Below are positions 1 to 5,508 of a stretch of DNA of 5,508 bases, one piece after another. Source of the stretch: Nitrosopumilales archaeon UBA218 (GTDB taxonomy: Archaea > Thermoproteota > Nitrososphaeria > Nitrososphaerales > Nitrosopumilaceae); NCBI GenBank assembly GCA_002499525.1, contig DAMC01000052.1, positions 1 to 5,508 on the forward strand. The letters are read 5' to 3'. Numbering within the stretch: the first letter of the stretch is position 1; the number at the start of each line of letters is the position of its first letter. The notes beneath the pieces are model-generated. The model did no database searches, had not been told where the DNA came from, and worked only from the letters and a program-made list of their open reading frames with translations. A program made the translations under genes and the position numbers.

Positions 1-251
1 AGGTATTGAGACTTTGATATTGCTACATCAATCGGTTCCATTGCAAGCAATGGTTCATCTTCTTTGAGTGATGACACGTTAGGATATGTTTTTGCTATTT
101 CTGCTTTTAGCGATATTGCGGATTGGGATGACTCGTCAATAATGAATACATTAGCGCCATTTATTGCCATTTGACATGCTATTGAATAACCCTCAGTGCT
201 CAATCCGTAAACAACTACCCTGTCAGAAGCCAATTCAATGGTGCTAGGCAC
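1..251 (-). CDS. Probable nucleotide-sugar dehydrogenase-like protein, N-terminal fragment (runs off left edge)
   Basis: An open minus-strand frame enters from the left edge and covers about 83 codons. Its N-terminus is a dinucleotide-binding Rossmann unit: a hydrophobic first strand and glycine loop (VVVYGLSTEGYS, about residues 12-23), a helix, then a second strand ending in an acidic residue (NVFIIDE, D39), as in NAD-binding enzymes. The glycine loop departs from the usual GxGxxG/GxGYVG. I infer an NAD-dependent nucleotide-sugar (UDP-glucose/GDP-mannose) dehydrogenase relative because of this fold and the divergent DUF354 neighbour, but the catalytic part is outside the window, so other Rossmann enzymes remain possible. 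No ATG lies near the start; candidates are GTG at 251-249 or TTG at 233-231, neither with a Shine-Dalgarno. An in-frame stop lies 21 bases upstream of the GTG. I chose the GTG because an AT-rich element sits at a leaderless-promoter distance. The coding call is firmer than the function. Confidence 0.6.
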   Translation of the reverse strand, partial: MPSTIELASDRVVVYGLSTEGYSIACQMAINGANVFIIDESSQSAISLKAEIAKTYPNVSSLKEDEPLLAMEPIDVAISKSQY

Positions 252-297
252 AAGACTAAGAAAAACTTATTGTATCAAAATTCAGGAGATAGATATC
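252..297. promoter_or_regulatory. Divergent intergenic region with Shine-Dalgarno of the DUF354 gene
   Basis: This 46-base gap separates two outward-facing genes. AGGAG at 284-288 lies nine bases before TTG at 298 and is a good archaeal Shine-Dalgarno, which decides the DUF354 start. An AT-rich stretch at about 262-280 could serve as the TATA element of the minus-strand gene; on that strand it reads TTTTGATACAATAAG, about 15-29 bases before the GTG at 251. I cannot place a TATA box for the plus-strand gene with confidence. The region is short enough that both promoters must overlap each other or the neighbouring 5' coding ends. Confidence 0.45.
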
Positions 298-1317
298 TTG
301 AAGATATGGTTTGATATTTTGACACCAAAACAAATATTGTTTTTTGAACCCATGGTAAAACAATTTCAAAATAGTAACACGGTCATATGTACTACTAGAA
401 ACTATCGTGAGGTAAACGAACTTGCAAAAATAAAGAAAATGAAGATGATCAAGGTGGGAAGTCATGGTGGAAGCACTAAAATCGGTAAGCTTGTCGCATC
501 GTTGAATCGCGGGGTATCTTTAGGAAAGATAATTCAAAGAATCAACCCAGATATTGCCATTAGTTTTTGCTCTCCCGAAGCATCACGTGTGGCATTTGGA
601 TTGGGTATTAGGCATATTGCTTTTAGTGACTCACCTCATGCGGAAGCCGTAATGAGACTATCTCTGCCATTTGTGAATAAATTGCTGATTCCATGGATAA
701 TTCCAAAAAAGGAATTTACAAAATATGGAATTGGTGAAAAAAATATTATCCAATACAAAGCAATTGATGCTGCTGCAATTATTAAAAATTCACAAAAAAT
801 AACACAGAGGAAAAAGTCAAAGAAAAAAATTTTGATAAGACTCGAAGAAGAGCAGGCTGCATACGTTCAAAAGAATAACCATACGTTGAAATTGATTCAA
901 AGAATTGCAGATAAATTTCCAACATATGAGATACTTATTCTACCAAGATACAGATCCCAAATTTCAGAGCTAAAAAAGAATCTTGATTGTAAAGTGAGAG
1001 TTTTGAGTGAGGTTGTAAACGGTAATGAATTATTACAGCAGGTCAATGTTTTTGTAGGTTCTGGAGGCACTATGACTGCAGAAGCAGCATTACTTGGAAT
1101 TCCGACAATTTCGTATAATGCAGTTCCAAATTTAGTACAAGATTATCTTGTAAGAAGAAAACTTGTTATTTTGGAATCTAACCCAGACAAAATAACAACT
1201 ATTATCGAAAAATTCCTTTCTTCTGATAACTATGCAATAGAGAAAAACGCGAAAAAGGTATTGATGTCAATGGAAGATCCGTACAAAAAACTAATTCAAG
1301 TAATCAAAAACAAATAG
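298..1317 (+). CDS. DUF354 family protein (GT-B-like, putative glycan/nucleotide-sugar enzyme), 339 aa
   Basis: The product matches the archaeal/bacterial DUF354 family, whose fold resembles UDP-GlcNAc 2-epimerases and GT-B glycosyltransferases; its exact reaction is not established. With the TTG start the protein begins MKIWFDILTPKQ, the usual family N-terminus (DTPKxxxFF-like). Further family hallmarks are SHGG (55-58), SPEASRVAFGLGI (92-104), DSPHAEAV (111-118), RLEEEQAAY (181-189) in the linker to the second lobe, and GSGGTMTAEAALLGIPTIS (254-272), which resembles the sugar-nucleotide-binding loop of GT-B proteins. A lysine-rich stretch (171-177) lies between the two lobes. There is no signal peptide or membrane helix, so it is probably cytosolic. 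An upstream in-frame ATG at 238 would add 20 residues not typical of the family and would overlap the divergent gene, whereas AGGAG at 284-288 supports 298. Divergence from a probable nucleotide-sugar dehydrogenase suggests surface-glycan metabolism; that is inference. Length is close to the usual 330-350 residues. Confidence 0.88.
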   Translation: MKIWFDILTPKQILFFEPMVKQFQNSNTVICTTRNYREVNELAKIKKMKMIKVGSHGGSTKIGKLVASLNRGVSLGKIIQRINPDIAISFCSPEASRVAFGLGIRHIAFSDSPHAEAVMRLSLPFVNKLLIPWIIPKKEFTKYGIGEKNIIQYKAIDAAAIIKNSQKITQRKKSKKKILIRLEEEQAAYVQKNNHTLKLIQRIADKFPTYEILILPRYRSQISELKKNLDCKVRVLSEVVNGNELLQQVNVFVGSGGTMTAEAALLGIPTISYNAVPNLVQDYLVRRKLVILESNPDKITTIIEKFLSSDNYAIEKNAKKVLMSMEDPYKKLIQVIKNK

Positions 1318-1336
1318 AAAATATCAATAATAGGCA

Positions 1337-1341
1337 TTTTT
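1337..1341 (+). terminator. Possible T-run terminator of the DUF354 gene
   Basis: A five-T run lies 19 bases after the DUF354 stop and 17 bases before the tRNA. Archaeal RNA polymerase can terminate at short T-rich tracts without a hairpin, and I see no stable stem-loop before it. A single T5 is a weak signal, so read-through into the tRNA is also possible. Confidence 0.3.
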
Positions 1342-1358
1342 GGAGAATCATTACAGGA

Positions 1359-1431
1359 AGCCCGGTAGTGTAGCGGTCAAGCATAGGGGCCTTTGGAGCC
1401 CTTGACCCCAGTTCGAGTCTGGGCCGGGCTA
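1359..1431 (+). tRNA. tRNA-Gln, anticodon UUG
   Basis: The sequence folds into a complete cloverleaf. The acceptor stem pairs AGCCCGG (1359-1365) with CCGGGCT (1424-1430), seven of seven. The D-stem GTGT pairs with GCAT, including G-U pairs. The anticodon stem GGGGC/GCCCT encloses the loop CTTTGGA, with anticodon TTG at 1393-1395 reading CAA (and CAG by wobble) as glutamine. The T-arm is CCCAG-TTCGAGT-CTGGG with the normal GTTCGA core. A at 1431 is the discriminator base. There is no intron, and no CCA is encoded (ACT follows), so the end must be added by CCA-adding enzyme. An A1-U72 terminal pair is typical of tRNA-Gln. AT-rich sequence about 30 bases upstream (around 1325-1333) could be its TATA element. 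It converges on the ABC permease gene with only seven bases between them. Confidence 0.96.
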
Positions 1432-1438
1432 CTTGATT

Positions 1439-2200
1439 CTATAGATTCAACTTTGTTAGAAGTTTTATTGCAATTCCAAAAAGGATTGATGCAACTGTCA
1501 CAAGTACAAACATTTCAAACATGACAAACTCGTTAAATGTACCAAATATTCCTGCACGAATAATGTCTACAAGATAAGTAAGTGGGTTTAGATAAAATCC
1601 AGTTGCAAGAGGTTGTGGAGCACCTTGTGCAGGATAAAATGCTGTACTTACGAAGGCAAAAAAGAGAAAAACAGTATTGATTATGACATTAAATCCTTCA
1701 CTGGATTTTAATCTGGTAGAAATTATTGACGCGATGGAACCAAAAAGAATAGAACCCGTAATGGAGGCAAATACGAGAAAAGGAATAGTAAGTAAATTGA
1801 AATGAACTGATTTGAAAAATAACGGATATCCTATTGCGGTGATGAGTGTTGCACTGATTAGTCCCACAATTGCAATTGTGTAAACATTACTCAAGATGTA
1901 ATGACTTCGTTTGAAAGGTCCTACCAATATTTGCTCAAACATTCCATGTCTTCTGTCATTCCAAATAATTATTCCAGAAACCAGTGTACTGTTCATTATA
2001 TTGAATCCAATCATTCCAGATGCAATGAATGCTGGATAATCCAGTGATATGTCTCCAAATTTCACCGAGCTGATTAGTGCAGTGTATGCAAACCCTGCCA
2101 CAAAAATGTAAACTATAGGGAATATTACTTGCCAAACTAGAAATCCCGGGTTTAGTGAGATTGTCAAATTTCTATTTAGTAATCTAATTATTGGATGCAT
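1439..2200 (-). CDS. ABC-2 type transporter permease (DrrB-like), 253 aa
   Basis: This is the membrane subunit of an ABC-2 exporter, moving an unknown substrate outwards together with the ATPase encoded upstream. Six hydrophobic segments are visible, at about residues 18-40, 56-80, 101-129, 136-160, 169-191 and 225-248. Between the second and third lies a charged cytosolic segment (RRHGMFEQILVGPFKRS, 83-99) of the kind that couples to the ATPase. NPLTYLVDIIR (205-215) before the last helix is a hallmark of the ABC-2/DrrB/NodJ family. Length is normal for the family (about 250). ATG at 2200 lies inside the last codons of the ATPase gene (17-base overlap) and is preceded by AAGGAG at 2210-2205, four bases away. 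The pair is therefore one operon, and the permease has its own ribosome-binding site. The substrate cannot be read from the sequence; drug, lipid or polysaccharide are all possible for this family. Confidence 0.92.
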   Translation of the reverse strand: MHPIIRLLNRNLTISLNPGFLVWQVIFPIVYIFVAGFAYTALISSVKFGDISLDYPAFIASGMIGFNIMNSTLVSGIIIWNDRRHGMFEQILVGPFKRSHYILSNVYTIAIVGLISATLITAIGYPLFFKSVHFNLLTIPFLVFASITGSILFGSIASIISTRLKSSEGFNVIINTVFLFFAFVSTAFYPAQGAPQPLATGFYLNPLTYLVDIIRAGIFGTFNEFVMFEMFVLVTVASILFGIAIKLLTKLNL

Positions 2201-3122
2201 TTTTCTCCTTAACCATTTTTAGAAAGATCTCTTCCAATGTTGTAGGCATTGCAGATAAATCTTCAATTGGAATATTGTTTTCAATGAGTATGGATAAAAC
2301 TTGAGAGAGTATGATTTCAGCTTTACTTGATTGTATTATGATATCTGTCCCAGCATTAAAATCAATTTTACAGCCTGCAATACTAGAAAGAAGATTTGGT
2401 AATTTCTCAATTCTATCTAGCAAGTGAATTTTAATTGTTTTTTCTTGGCCGAATGTAGATTTTAGATGTTCTGGTGAATCAACTGCCAAAATTTTACCCT
2501 TATTTATGACAGCAATTTCATCACAAAGATATTCTGCTTCTGTCAAAACATGTGTAGTGTAAAATATTGTCAAACCATCTCTTGCCTTATTTTTGAGAAA
2601 GTCCAAAAGATTTCTTCTTGCACCTGGATCTAATCCCACTGTGGGTTCATCTAAAAATAATAGATCCATATCATGGATGAATTCTCGAGCTACCTGTACG
2701 CGTCTTCTTTGTCCAATCGATAGATCCTCATTTTTCTTTTTACGGATTTCTTGTAGCTCAAATACATCTATCAATTCATCTGTTCTATCTTTTCTAGTCT
2801 TTCTATCAACGTCCCACATCATACCATATTTTTCAAGGGATTTTTCTACCGATAGATTAGGTTCGTAGCTTGGTTGCTGTAATACTACACCGATCCTTTT
2901 TCTTACATCTAATGGATTCTTTATAGCATCTAATCCCAGAATTTGTATTGTACCACTTGTTGGTGGAATAAGTGTTGTAAGAAGTTTAATTGTTGTTGAC
3001 TTGCCTGCACCATTTGGGCCTAGGAATCCGAACACTTTTCCACCTCGAATGTCGAGATCGATCCCGTTTACTGCTACCAAATTTCCATATGATTTGAAAA
3101 GCGATCTAGTGATTATGGACAC
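2184..3122 (-). CDS. ABC transporter ATP-binding protein (DrrA-like), 312 aa
   Basis: This is the nucleotide-binding subunit that powers the ABC-2 exporter; it acts as a dimer on the cytosolic face of the membrane. All ABC ATPase motifs are present in order: Walker A GPNGAGKST (35-43), Q-loop glutamine around 82-83, signature LSIGQ (134-138), Walker B with catalytic glutamate LLFLDE (154-159), D-loop GLDP (163-166) and switch histidine TTH (189-191). The signature has isoleucine where the consensus LSGGQ has glycine. After the ATPase core come about 90 residues ending in a LEEIFLKMV-type segment, the C-terminal extension usual in DrrA-family proteins. The start is GTG at 3122-3120; there is no Shine-Dalgarno, but a TATA-like element lies about 27 bases upstream, which fits a leaderless mRNA. 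The gene overlaps the downstream permease by 17 bases and diverges from the RPA gene. Substrate unknown. Confidence 0.94.
   Translation of the reverse strand: MSIITRSLFKSYGNLVAVNGIDLDIRGGKVFGFLGPNGAGKSTTIKLLTTLIPPTSGTIQILGLDAIKNPLDVRKRIGVVLQQPSYEPNLSVEKSLEKYGMMWDVDRKTRKDRTDELIDVFELQEIRKKKNEDLSIGQRRRVQVAREFIHDMDLLFLDEPTVGLDPGARRNLLDFLKNKARDGLTIFYTTHVLTEAEYLCDEIAVINKGKILAVDSPEHLKSTFGQEKTIKIHLLDRIEKLPNLLSSIAGCKIDFNAGTDIIIQSSKAEIILSQVLSILIENNIPIEDLSAMPTTLEEIFLKMVKEKNASNN
2205..2210 (-). promoter_or_regulatory. Ribosome-binding site of the ABC permease inside the ATPase gene
   Basis: On the minus strand AAGGAG lies four bases before the permease ATG at 2200, within the last codons of the ATPase reading frame. 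This internal Shine-Dalgarno explains how the second cistron of the overlapping pair is translated, and contrasts with the ATPase start, which has none. Confidence 0.6.
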
Positions 3123-3144
3123 GAATTATTCTTAAATTGATGTC

Positions 3145-3153
3145 TTAATTTAG
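3145..3153 (-). promoter_or_regulatory. TATA-like element for the ABC exporter operon
   Basis: On the minus strand CTAAATTAA is centred about 27 bases upstream of the GTG start at 3122, where an archaeal TATA box should sit if transcription begins at or next to the start codon. The lack of a Shine-Dalgarno before that GTG agrees with a leaderless transcript. The assignment rests on spacing and base composition only. Confidence 0.4.
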
Positions 3154-3164
3154 ATTAGTGAAAT

Positions 3165-3173
3165 TCTTATTAG
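3165..3173 (+). promoter_or_regulatory. TATA-like element for the RPA gene
   Basis: TCTTATTAG-like sequence is centred about 29 bases before the ATG at 3198, the distance expected for a leaderless archaeal promoter. The bases before the ATG (GATAAATCAAA) contain no Shine-Dalgarno. The divergent element of the ABC operon lies only about 15 bases away, so the two promoters share one 75-base region. Confidence 0.35.
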
Positions 3174-3197
3174 TACATCCAACCACGATAAATCAAA

Positions 3198-4592
3198 ATG
3201 TCTGAATTTGAAACCTTACTTTCAAAGTTATTAGAGATGAAATCTGATTTATCAAGATCTGACATAGAGAATCTTATAGCTAAGAAAAAAGAAAAGATTG
3301 GGGCAGGTTATCTCACAGACCAAGGTGCACTTTTTCTTGTAGCTTCTGATTTAGGGATTACAATTTCAGAGCCTCCAAAAAGTGAGATTTCAATTAAGGA
3401 TCTTCATGCCGGAGCAAAAGAAGTGACATTACAAACACGTGTCCTCAACGTGTCTCCTAAAAAGCAATTTTCAAGAAAAGATGGTTCGCAGTTTTATCTC
3501 AGAAATATGACAGTATACGATAAAGACTCTGCCGTGATTGTAAAACTGTGGGATGACAAGGCAAACTTGCCTGAAATGTCCAACATTAGTCCTGGTGATT
3601 TGATAAAAATAATCAAAGCATATGTAAAATCTGATTTGAATGGACAGCTTACTGTAAACATTGGTTCTGGGTCAAGTATCGAACGAACTGAAACCACTAG
3701 TTCCATCCCATCCATCGATTCGATCACGAAAGATGTCTCAGATCTTAAAGAAGGCGATACTAACGTCGTTGTTTCTGGAATTTTGGACGGCCCTGTTACT
3801 TTTTCTGAATTTACAAACTTTAAGGGAATTCCCGGTACTGCAATCAGACTCAGGCTAAAGGGAAACAATGGAAATTCTTTAAGAGCAGTCTTATGGGGCA
3901 AGAACAGCTCTGAGATGCCTAAAGTTATTCCGTCTGGAACTAAAGCAAGATTAATTGGGGTTAAGGCAAAAACCAATCAACAGGAACTTGAAATTCATGG
4001 AAACGAATCTACAACATTAGAAATTCAATCACAAAAACAAGTAGAGCCTATTGTGGTAAAAATTCTGTCAGCCATGAAAAATGAGAATAAGCAAAAAATG
4101 ATTTTAGGTGTTGACAAGCAAAAACAACTTTACAATATTATCGATATTGCTAATATTACAGAGACATTTTCAGAAGACGACATTATAGAATGCATGCCAT
4201 CAAAAATGTATGGTAATAATTTGACAATTGATTCAGAATCATTTGTTAGAAAAGTAGAAGATAATTTGCCAAGCTTGTCAGAACTTCGAACAAGAATTGT
4301 TAACATAAAACCTGACAACAACACATACTGCATTGAGGCAATAATTCTGAAAGCTCCGGAGAGAAGAAACGTTCAGACAAAGACAGGCGAGACAATAACA
4401 TTGTCTGAGATGTATGTAGAAGACGACACTGCACAAATCTGGCTAAAGGGTTGGAGAAACCAAGCTAGATTGTTAGACGAGTGTTCAATAGGTGAGATCA
4501 TTTCTGTAACGGGAGTCACTGCAAAACCTGGATTGGAGGGTAGAACAGAGTTGTTTTTGACACCATATTCAGGCATCAAAAAGAAAAACTAG
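3198..4592 (+). CDS. RPA-like single-stranded DNA-binding protein with three OB folds, 464 aa
   Basis: This is an archaeal RPA-type protein expected to coat ssDNA during replication, recombination and repair. The N-terminal 55 residues form the helical segment seen in archaeal RPAs, with GYLTDQGALFLVASDLGI (37-54). Three OB folds follow at about 74-160, 183-275 and 362-458. Each carries the family's strand-3/4 pattern of acidic or polar residues followed by an aromatic: DKDSAVIVKLW (108-118), LRAVLW (228-233) and DDTAQIWLKGW (409-419). Residues about 280-358 are not clearly assigned and could be a linker or a degenerate OB fold. No four-cysteine zinc finger is present, unlike some euryarchaeal RPA41-type proteins. 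The protein ends in a lysine tail (KKKN). The ATG at 3198 has no Shine-Dalgarno, suggesting a leaderless mRNA. Its stop overlaps that of the convergent helicase gene. The family is confident; the role as the main cellular RPA is inferred. Confidence 0.88.
   Translation: MSEFETLLSKLLEMKSDLSRSDIENLIAKKKEKIGAGYLTDQGALFLVASDLGITISEPPKSEISIKDLHAGAKEVTLQTRVLNVSPKKQFSRKDGSQFYLRNMTVYDKDSAVIVKLWDDKANLPEMSNISPGDLIKIIKAYVKSDLNGQLTVNIGSGSSIERTETTSSIPSIDSITKDVSDLKEGDTNVVVSGILDGPVTFSEFTNFKGIPGTAIRLRLKGNNGNSLRAVLWGKNSSEMPKVIPSGTKARLIGVKAKTNQQELEIHGNESTTLEIQSQKQVEPIVVKILSAMKNENKQKMILGVDKQKQLYNIIDIANITETFSEDDIIECMPSKMYGNNLTIDSESFVRKVEDNLPSLSELRTRIVNIKPDNNTYCIEAIILKAPERRNVQTKTGETITLSEMYVEDDTAQIWLKGWRNQARLLDECSIGEIISVTGVTAKPGLEGRTELFLTPYSGIKKKN
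4578..4588 (-). terminator. U-rich terminator of the Lhr-like helicase gene
   Basis: Immediately after the helicase stop codon the minus strand reads TTTTTCTTTTT, a strong archaeal-type T-rich terminator with no hairpin needed. The same bases on the plus strand encode the lysine tail of the RPA protein. The opposite direction has no comparable T run close to the RPA stop. Confidence 0.5.
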
Positions 4593-5508
4593 TCCCAAAA
4601 CCCACGAGTAGTGACATACAAACGCTCAGCTTCATAGATTTGGCGATATAGTGTTTCTTCATCAATCATGTTTCTAAGAATTCGTGAGGCAGTATCTACC
4701 CCAACTCCATAACCAGAAAGCACGATGAGTGCGGTTTTACCAAAGTTTTCCAAAAGCGATGCAGTTTTCCATGCCCTTGAAAATCGGTGATTTTCATCGG
4801 GTGTTATTTTCTTTCCAGATATTTTCTTCTGTATTATTTTAGAGAGATCATGATCAGAGTAAAATGTTACAGTAATCTGTCGAGCTTTACAATAGGGGCA
4901 GATTGGGATCCTTTCTATCTCATTTGTTTTCATCACTCGTTCCCATTTTCCACACCGTGCACAGATGAATCTATGAGATGTTTTGAAAATTCTTGCTTTC
5001 ACCATGTCCAAAATTCCCTTGTCAATGCTTGTTGGTGATGAATAGTATTTTGTAGTATGATCCAAAATAGGTTCTGCAAGCTTTGAAAATTTGTTTTGCT
5101 CTAACCAGTGGATCTGGATGTTTTTAGCTTTAATTTCAGATAGAATTTGTTGTGTTTTTTCTAAATCATATTTATCATGAAATAATTCTCGTAGAGCCTC
5201 TTTAACAAGAGGTGTTTTTACATATCTTTCATAGAGAAATCTCGCAGATTTTTTTTCATATACAGCTCCCCTACCAACAACTCCAAATTTTTTGGCAACA
5301 TTCCAAGTTCTCCAGCTCACATTATGTGTTCCATTAAGAGATGCTTTCACAATTTCAGATAATTCATATGAGTCTTCCAGAGTTTGTCGAATGTGGTTTT
5401 CCAGAATTCTTCCTTTTGTTGATAAAACTATTCGATAAGCGTCAGAACGCGCATCAACTTGCAAGCCAGTTTTGGAAGATAGCATAGAAGAAAGGAGAGT
5501 TGCAAGCG
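4589..5508 (-). CDS. Lhr-family DEAD/DEAH-box helicase, C-terminal fragment (runs off right edge)
   Basis: The frame is open from the right edge to the TAG at 4591-4589, giving the last ~305 residues of a protein that in archaea is about 850-950 residues long. The helicase motor domains lie outside the window; the part here matches the post-RecA region of archaeal Lhr-like helicases. The first in-window ATG (5485) is internal, because the coding pattern continues through it (LATLLSSMLSSKTGL). Visible marks, numbered from that Met, are DAYRIVLS (16-22), the long helical core, and a zinc motif with Cys175, 178, 196 and 199 (CxxC...CPxC, bases 4889-4963). Then comes a helix-hairpin-helix-like stretch, SGYGVGVDTASRIL (257-270), and the family-type end AERLYVTTRGFWD. 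Lhr proteins are ATP-driven 3'-5' helicases acting on DNA or DNA/RNA substrates in repair or RNA processing. Convergence with the RPA gene links it loosely to DNA maintenance. Confidence 0.85.
   Translation of the reverse strand, partial: LATLLSSMLSSKTGLQVDARSDAYRIVLSTKGRILENHIRQTLEDSYELSEIVKASLNGTHNVSWRTWNVAKKFGVVGRGAVYEKKSARFLYERYVKTPLVKEALRELFHDKYDLEKTQQILSEIKAKNIQIHWLEQNKFSKLAEPILDHTTKYYSSPTSIDKGILDMVKARIFKTSHRFICARCGKWERVMKTNEIERIPICPYCKARQITVTFYSDHDLSKIIQKKISGKKITPDENHRFSRAWKTASLLENFGKTALIVLSGYGVGVDTASRILRNMIDEETLYRQIYEAERLYVTTRGFWD

Noticed and set aside
256..465. Minus-strand open frame of 69 codons over the start of the DUF354 gene
   Set aside because: It lies opposite a clear DUF354 coding sequence, has no recognisable domain, and overlaps the divergent regulatory gap.
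2593..2868. Plus-strand open frame of 91 codons inside the ABC ATPase gene
   Set aside because: It is antisense to the signature and Walker B region of a well-supported ATPase; its serine/arginine-rich product is the usual shadow of such a frame.
3494..3976. Minus-strand open frame of 160 codons inside the RPA gene
   Set aside because: Long but opposite two OB folds with intact family motifs; no family resemblance, no ribosome-binding site noticed.
4787..5038. Plus-strand open frame of 83 codons opposite the helicase zinc motif
   Set aside because: Aromatic- and cysteine-rich composition comes from reading the helicase strand backwards; no independent support.
4589..5485. Helicase fragment as a complete 298-residue gene starting at ATG 5485
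   Set aside because: The frame stays open to the right edge and the upstream residues continue the Lhr-family pattern, so the ATG is internal and the gene is cut by the window.
1..5508. CRISPR array, insertion sequence, attachment site, or novel defence system
   Set aside because: No direct-repeat series, terminal inverted repeats, transposase or integrase, or defence-type domain was seen. The tRNA 3' end was checked for a following integrase or duplicated tail and has neither.

Overview
The window looks like ordinary chromosomal DNA from an AT-rich archaeon, most likely a Nitrososphaerota/Thaumarchaeota member close to Nitrosopumilus. The case rests on a DUF354 protein, a multi-OB-fold RPA-type ssDNA-binding protein, a helicase C-terminus of the archaeal Lhr type, a tRNA gene without an encoded CCA end, and several genes with no ribosome-binding site but AT-rich TATA-like elements about 27 bases upstream (leaderless style). 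The lineage call is an inference from protein character, not from a database search.

Layout, left to right. (1) 1-251, minus: the N-terminal part of a Rossmann-fold protein, probably a nucleotide-sugar dehydrogenase relative, cut by the left edge. (2) 298-1317, plus: a DUF354 (GT-B-like) protein diverging from gene 1; its real start is probably a TTG at 298 behind a clear Shine-Dalgarno. Together they suggest a small surface-glycan or nucleotide-sugar locus. (3) 1359-1431, plus: tRNA-Gln(UUG). (4) 3122-1439, minus: a two-gene ABC-2 exporter operon, ATPase then permease, overlapping by 17 bases and convergent with the tRNA. (5) 3198-4592, plus: an RPA-like protein with three recognisable OB folds. 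(6) 5508-4589, minus: the C-terminal ~305 residues of an Lhr-family helicase with a four-cysteine zinc motif, cut by the right edge. Genes 5 and 6 converge and share the tetranucleotide CTAG as overlapping stop codons.

The genes fall into three unrelated functional groups: glycan or nucleotide-sugar metabolism, export, and DNA/RNA maintenance. I see no mobile element, CRISPR array, long repeat or toxin-antitoxin pair, and no convincing undescribed system. The points most worth checking are the economical 3' ends: a U-rich terminator for the helicase encoded inside the RPA lysine tail, and likely antisense read-through of the tRNA by the ABC operon. The others are the corrected DUF354 start and the uncharacterised segment between the second and third OB folds of the RPA protein. 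There is no gene-free stretch longer than 300 bases.
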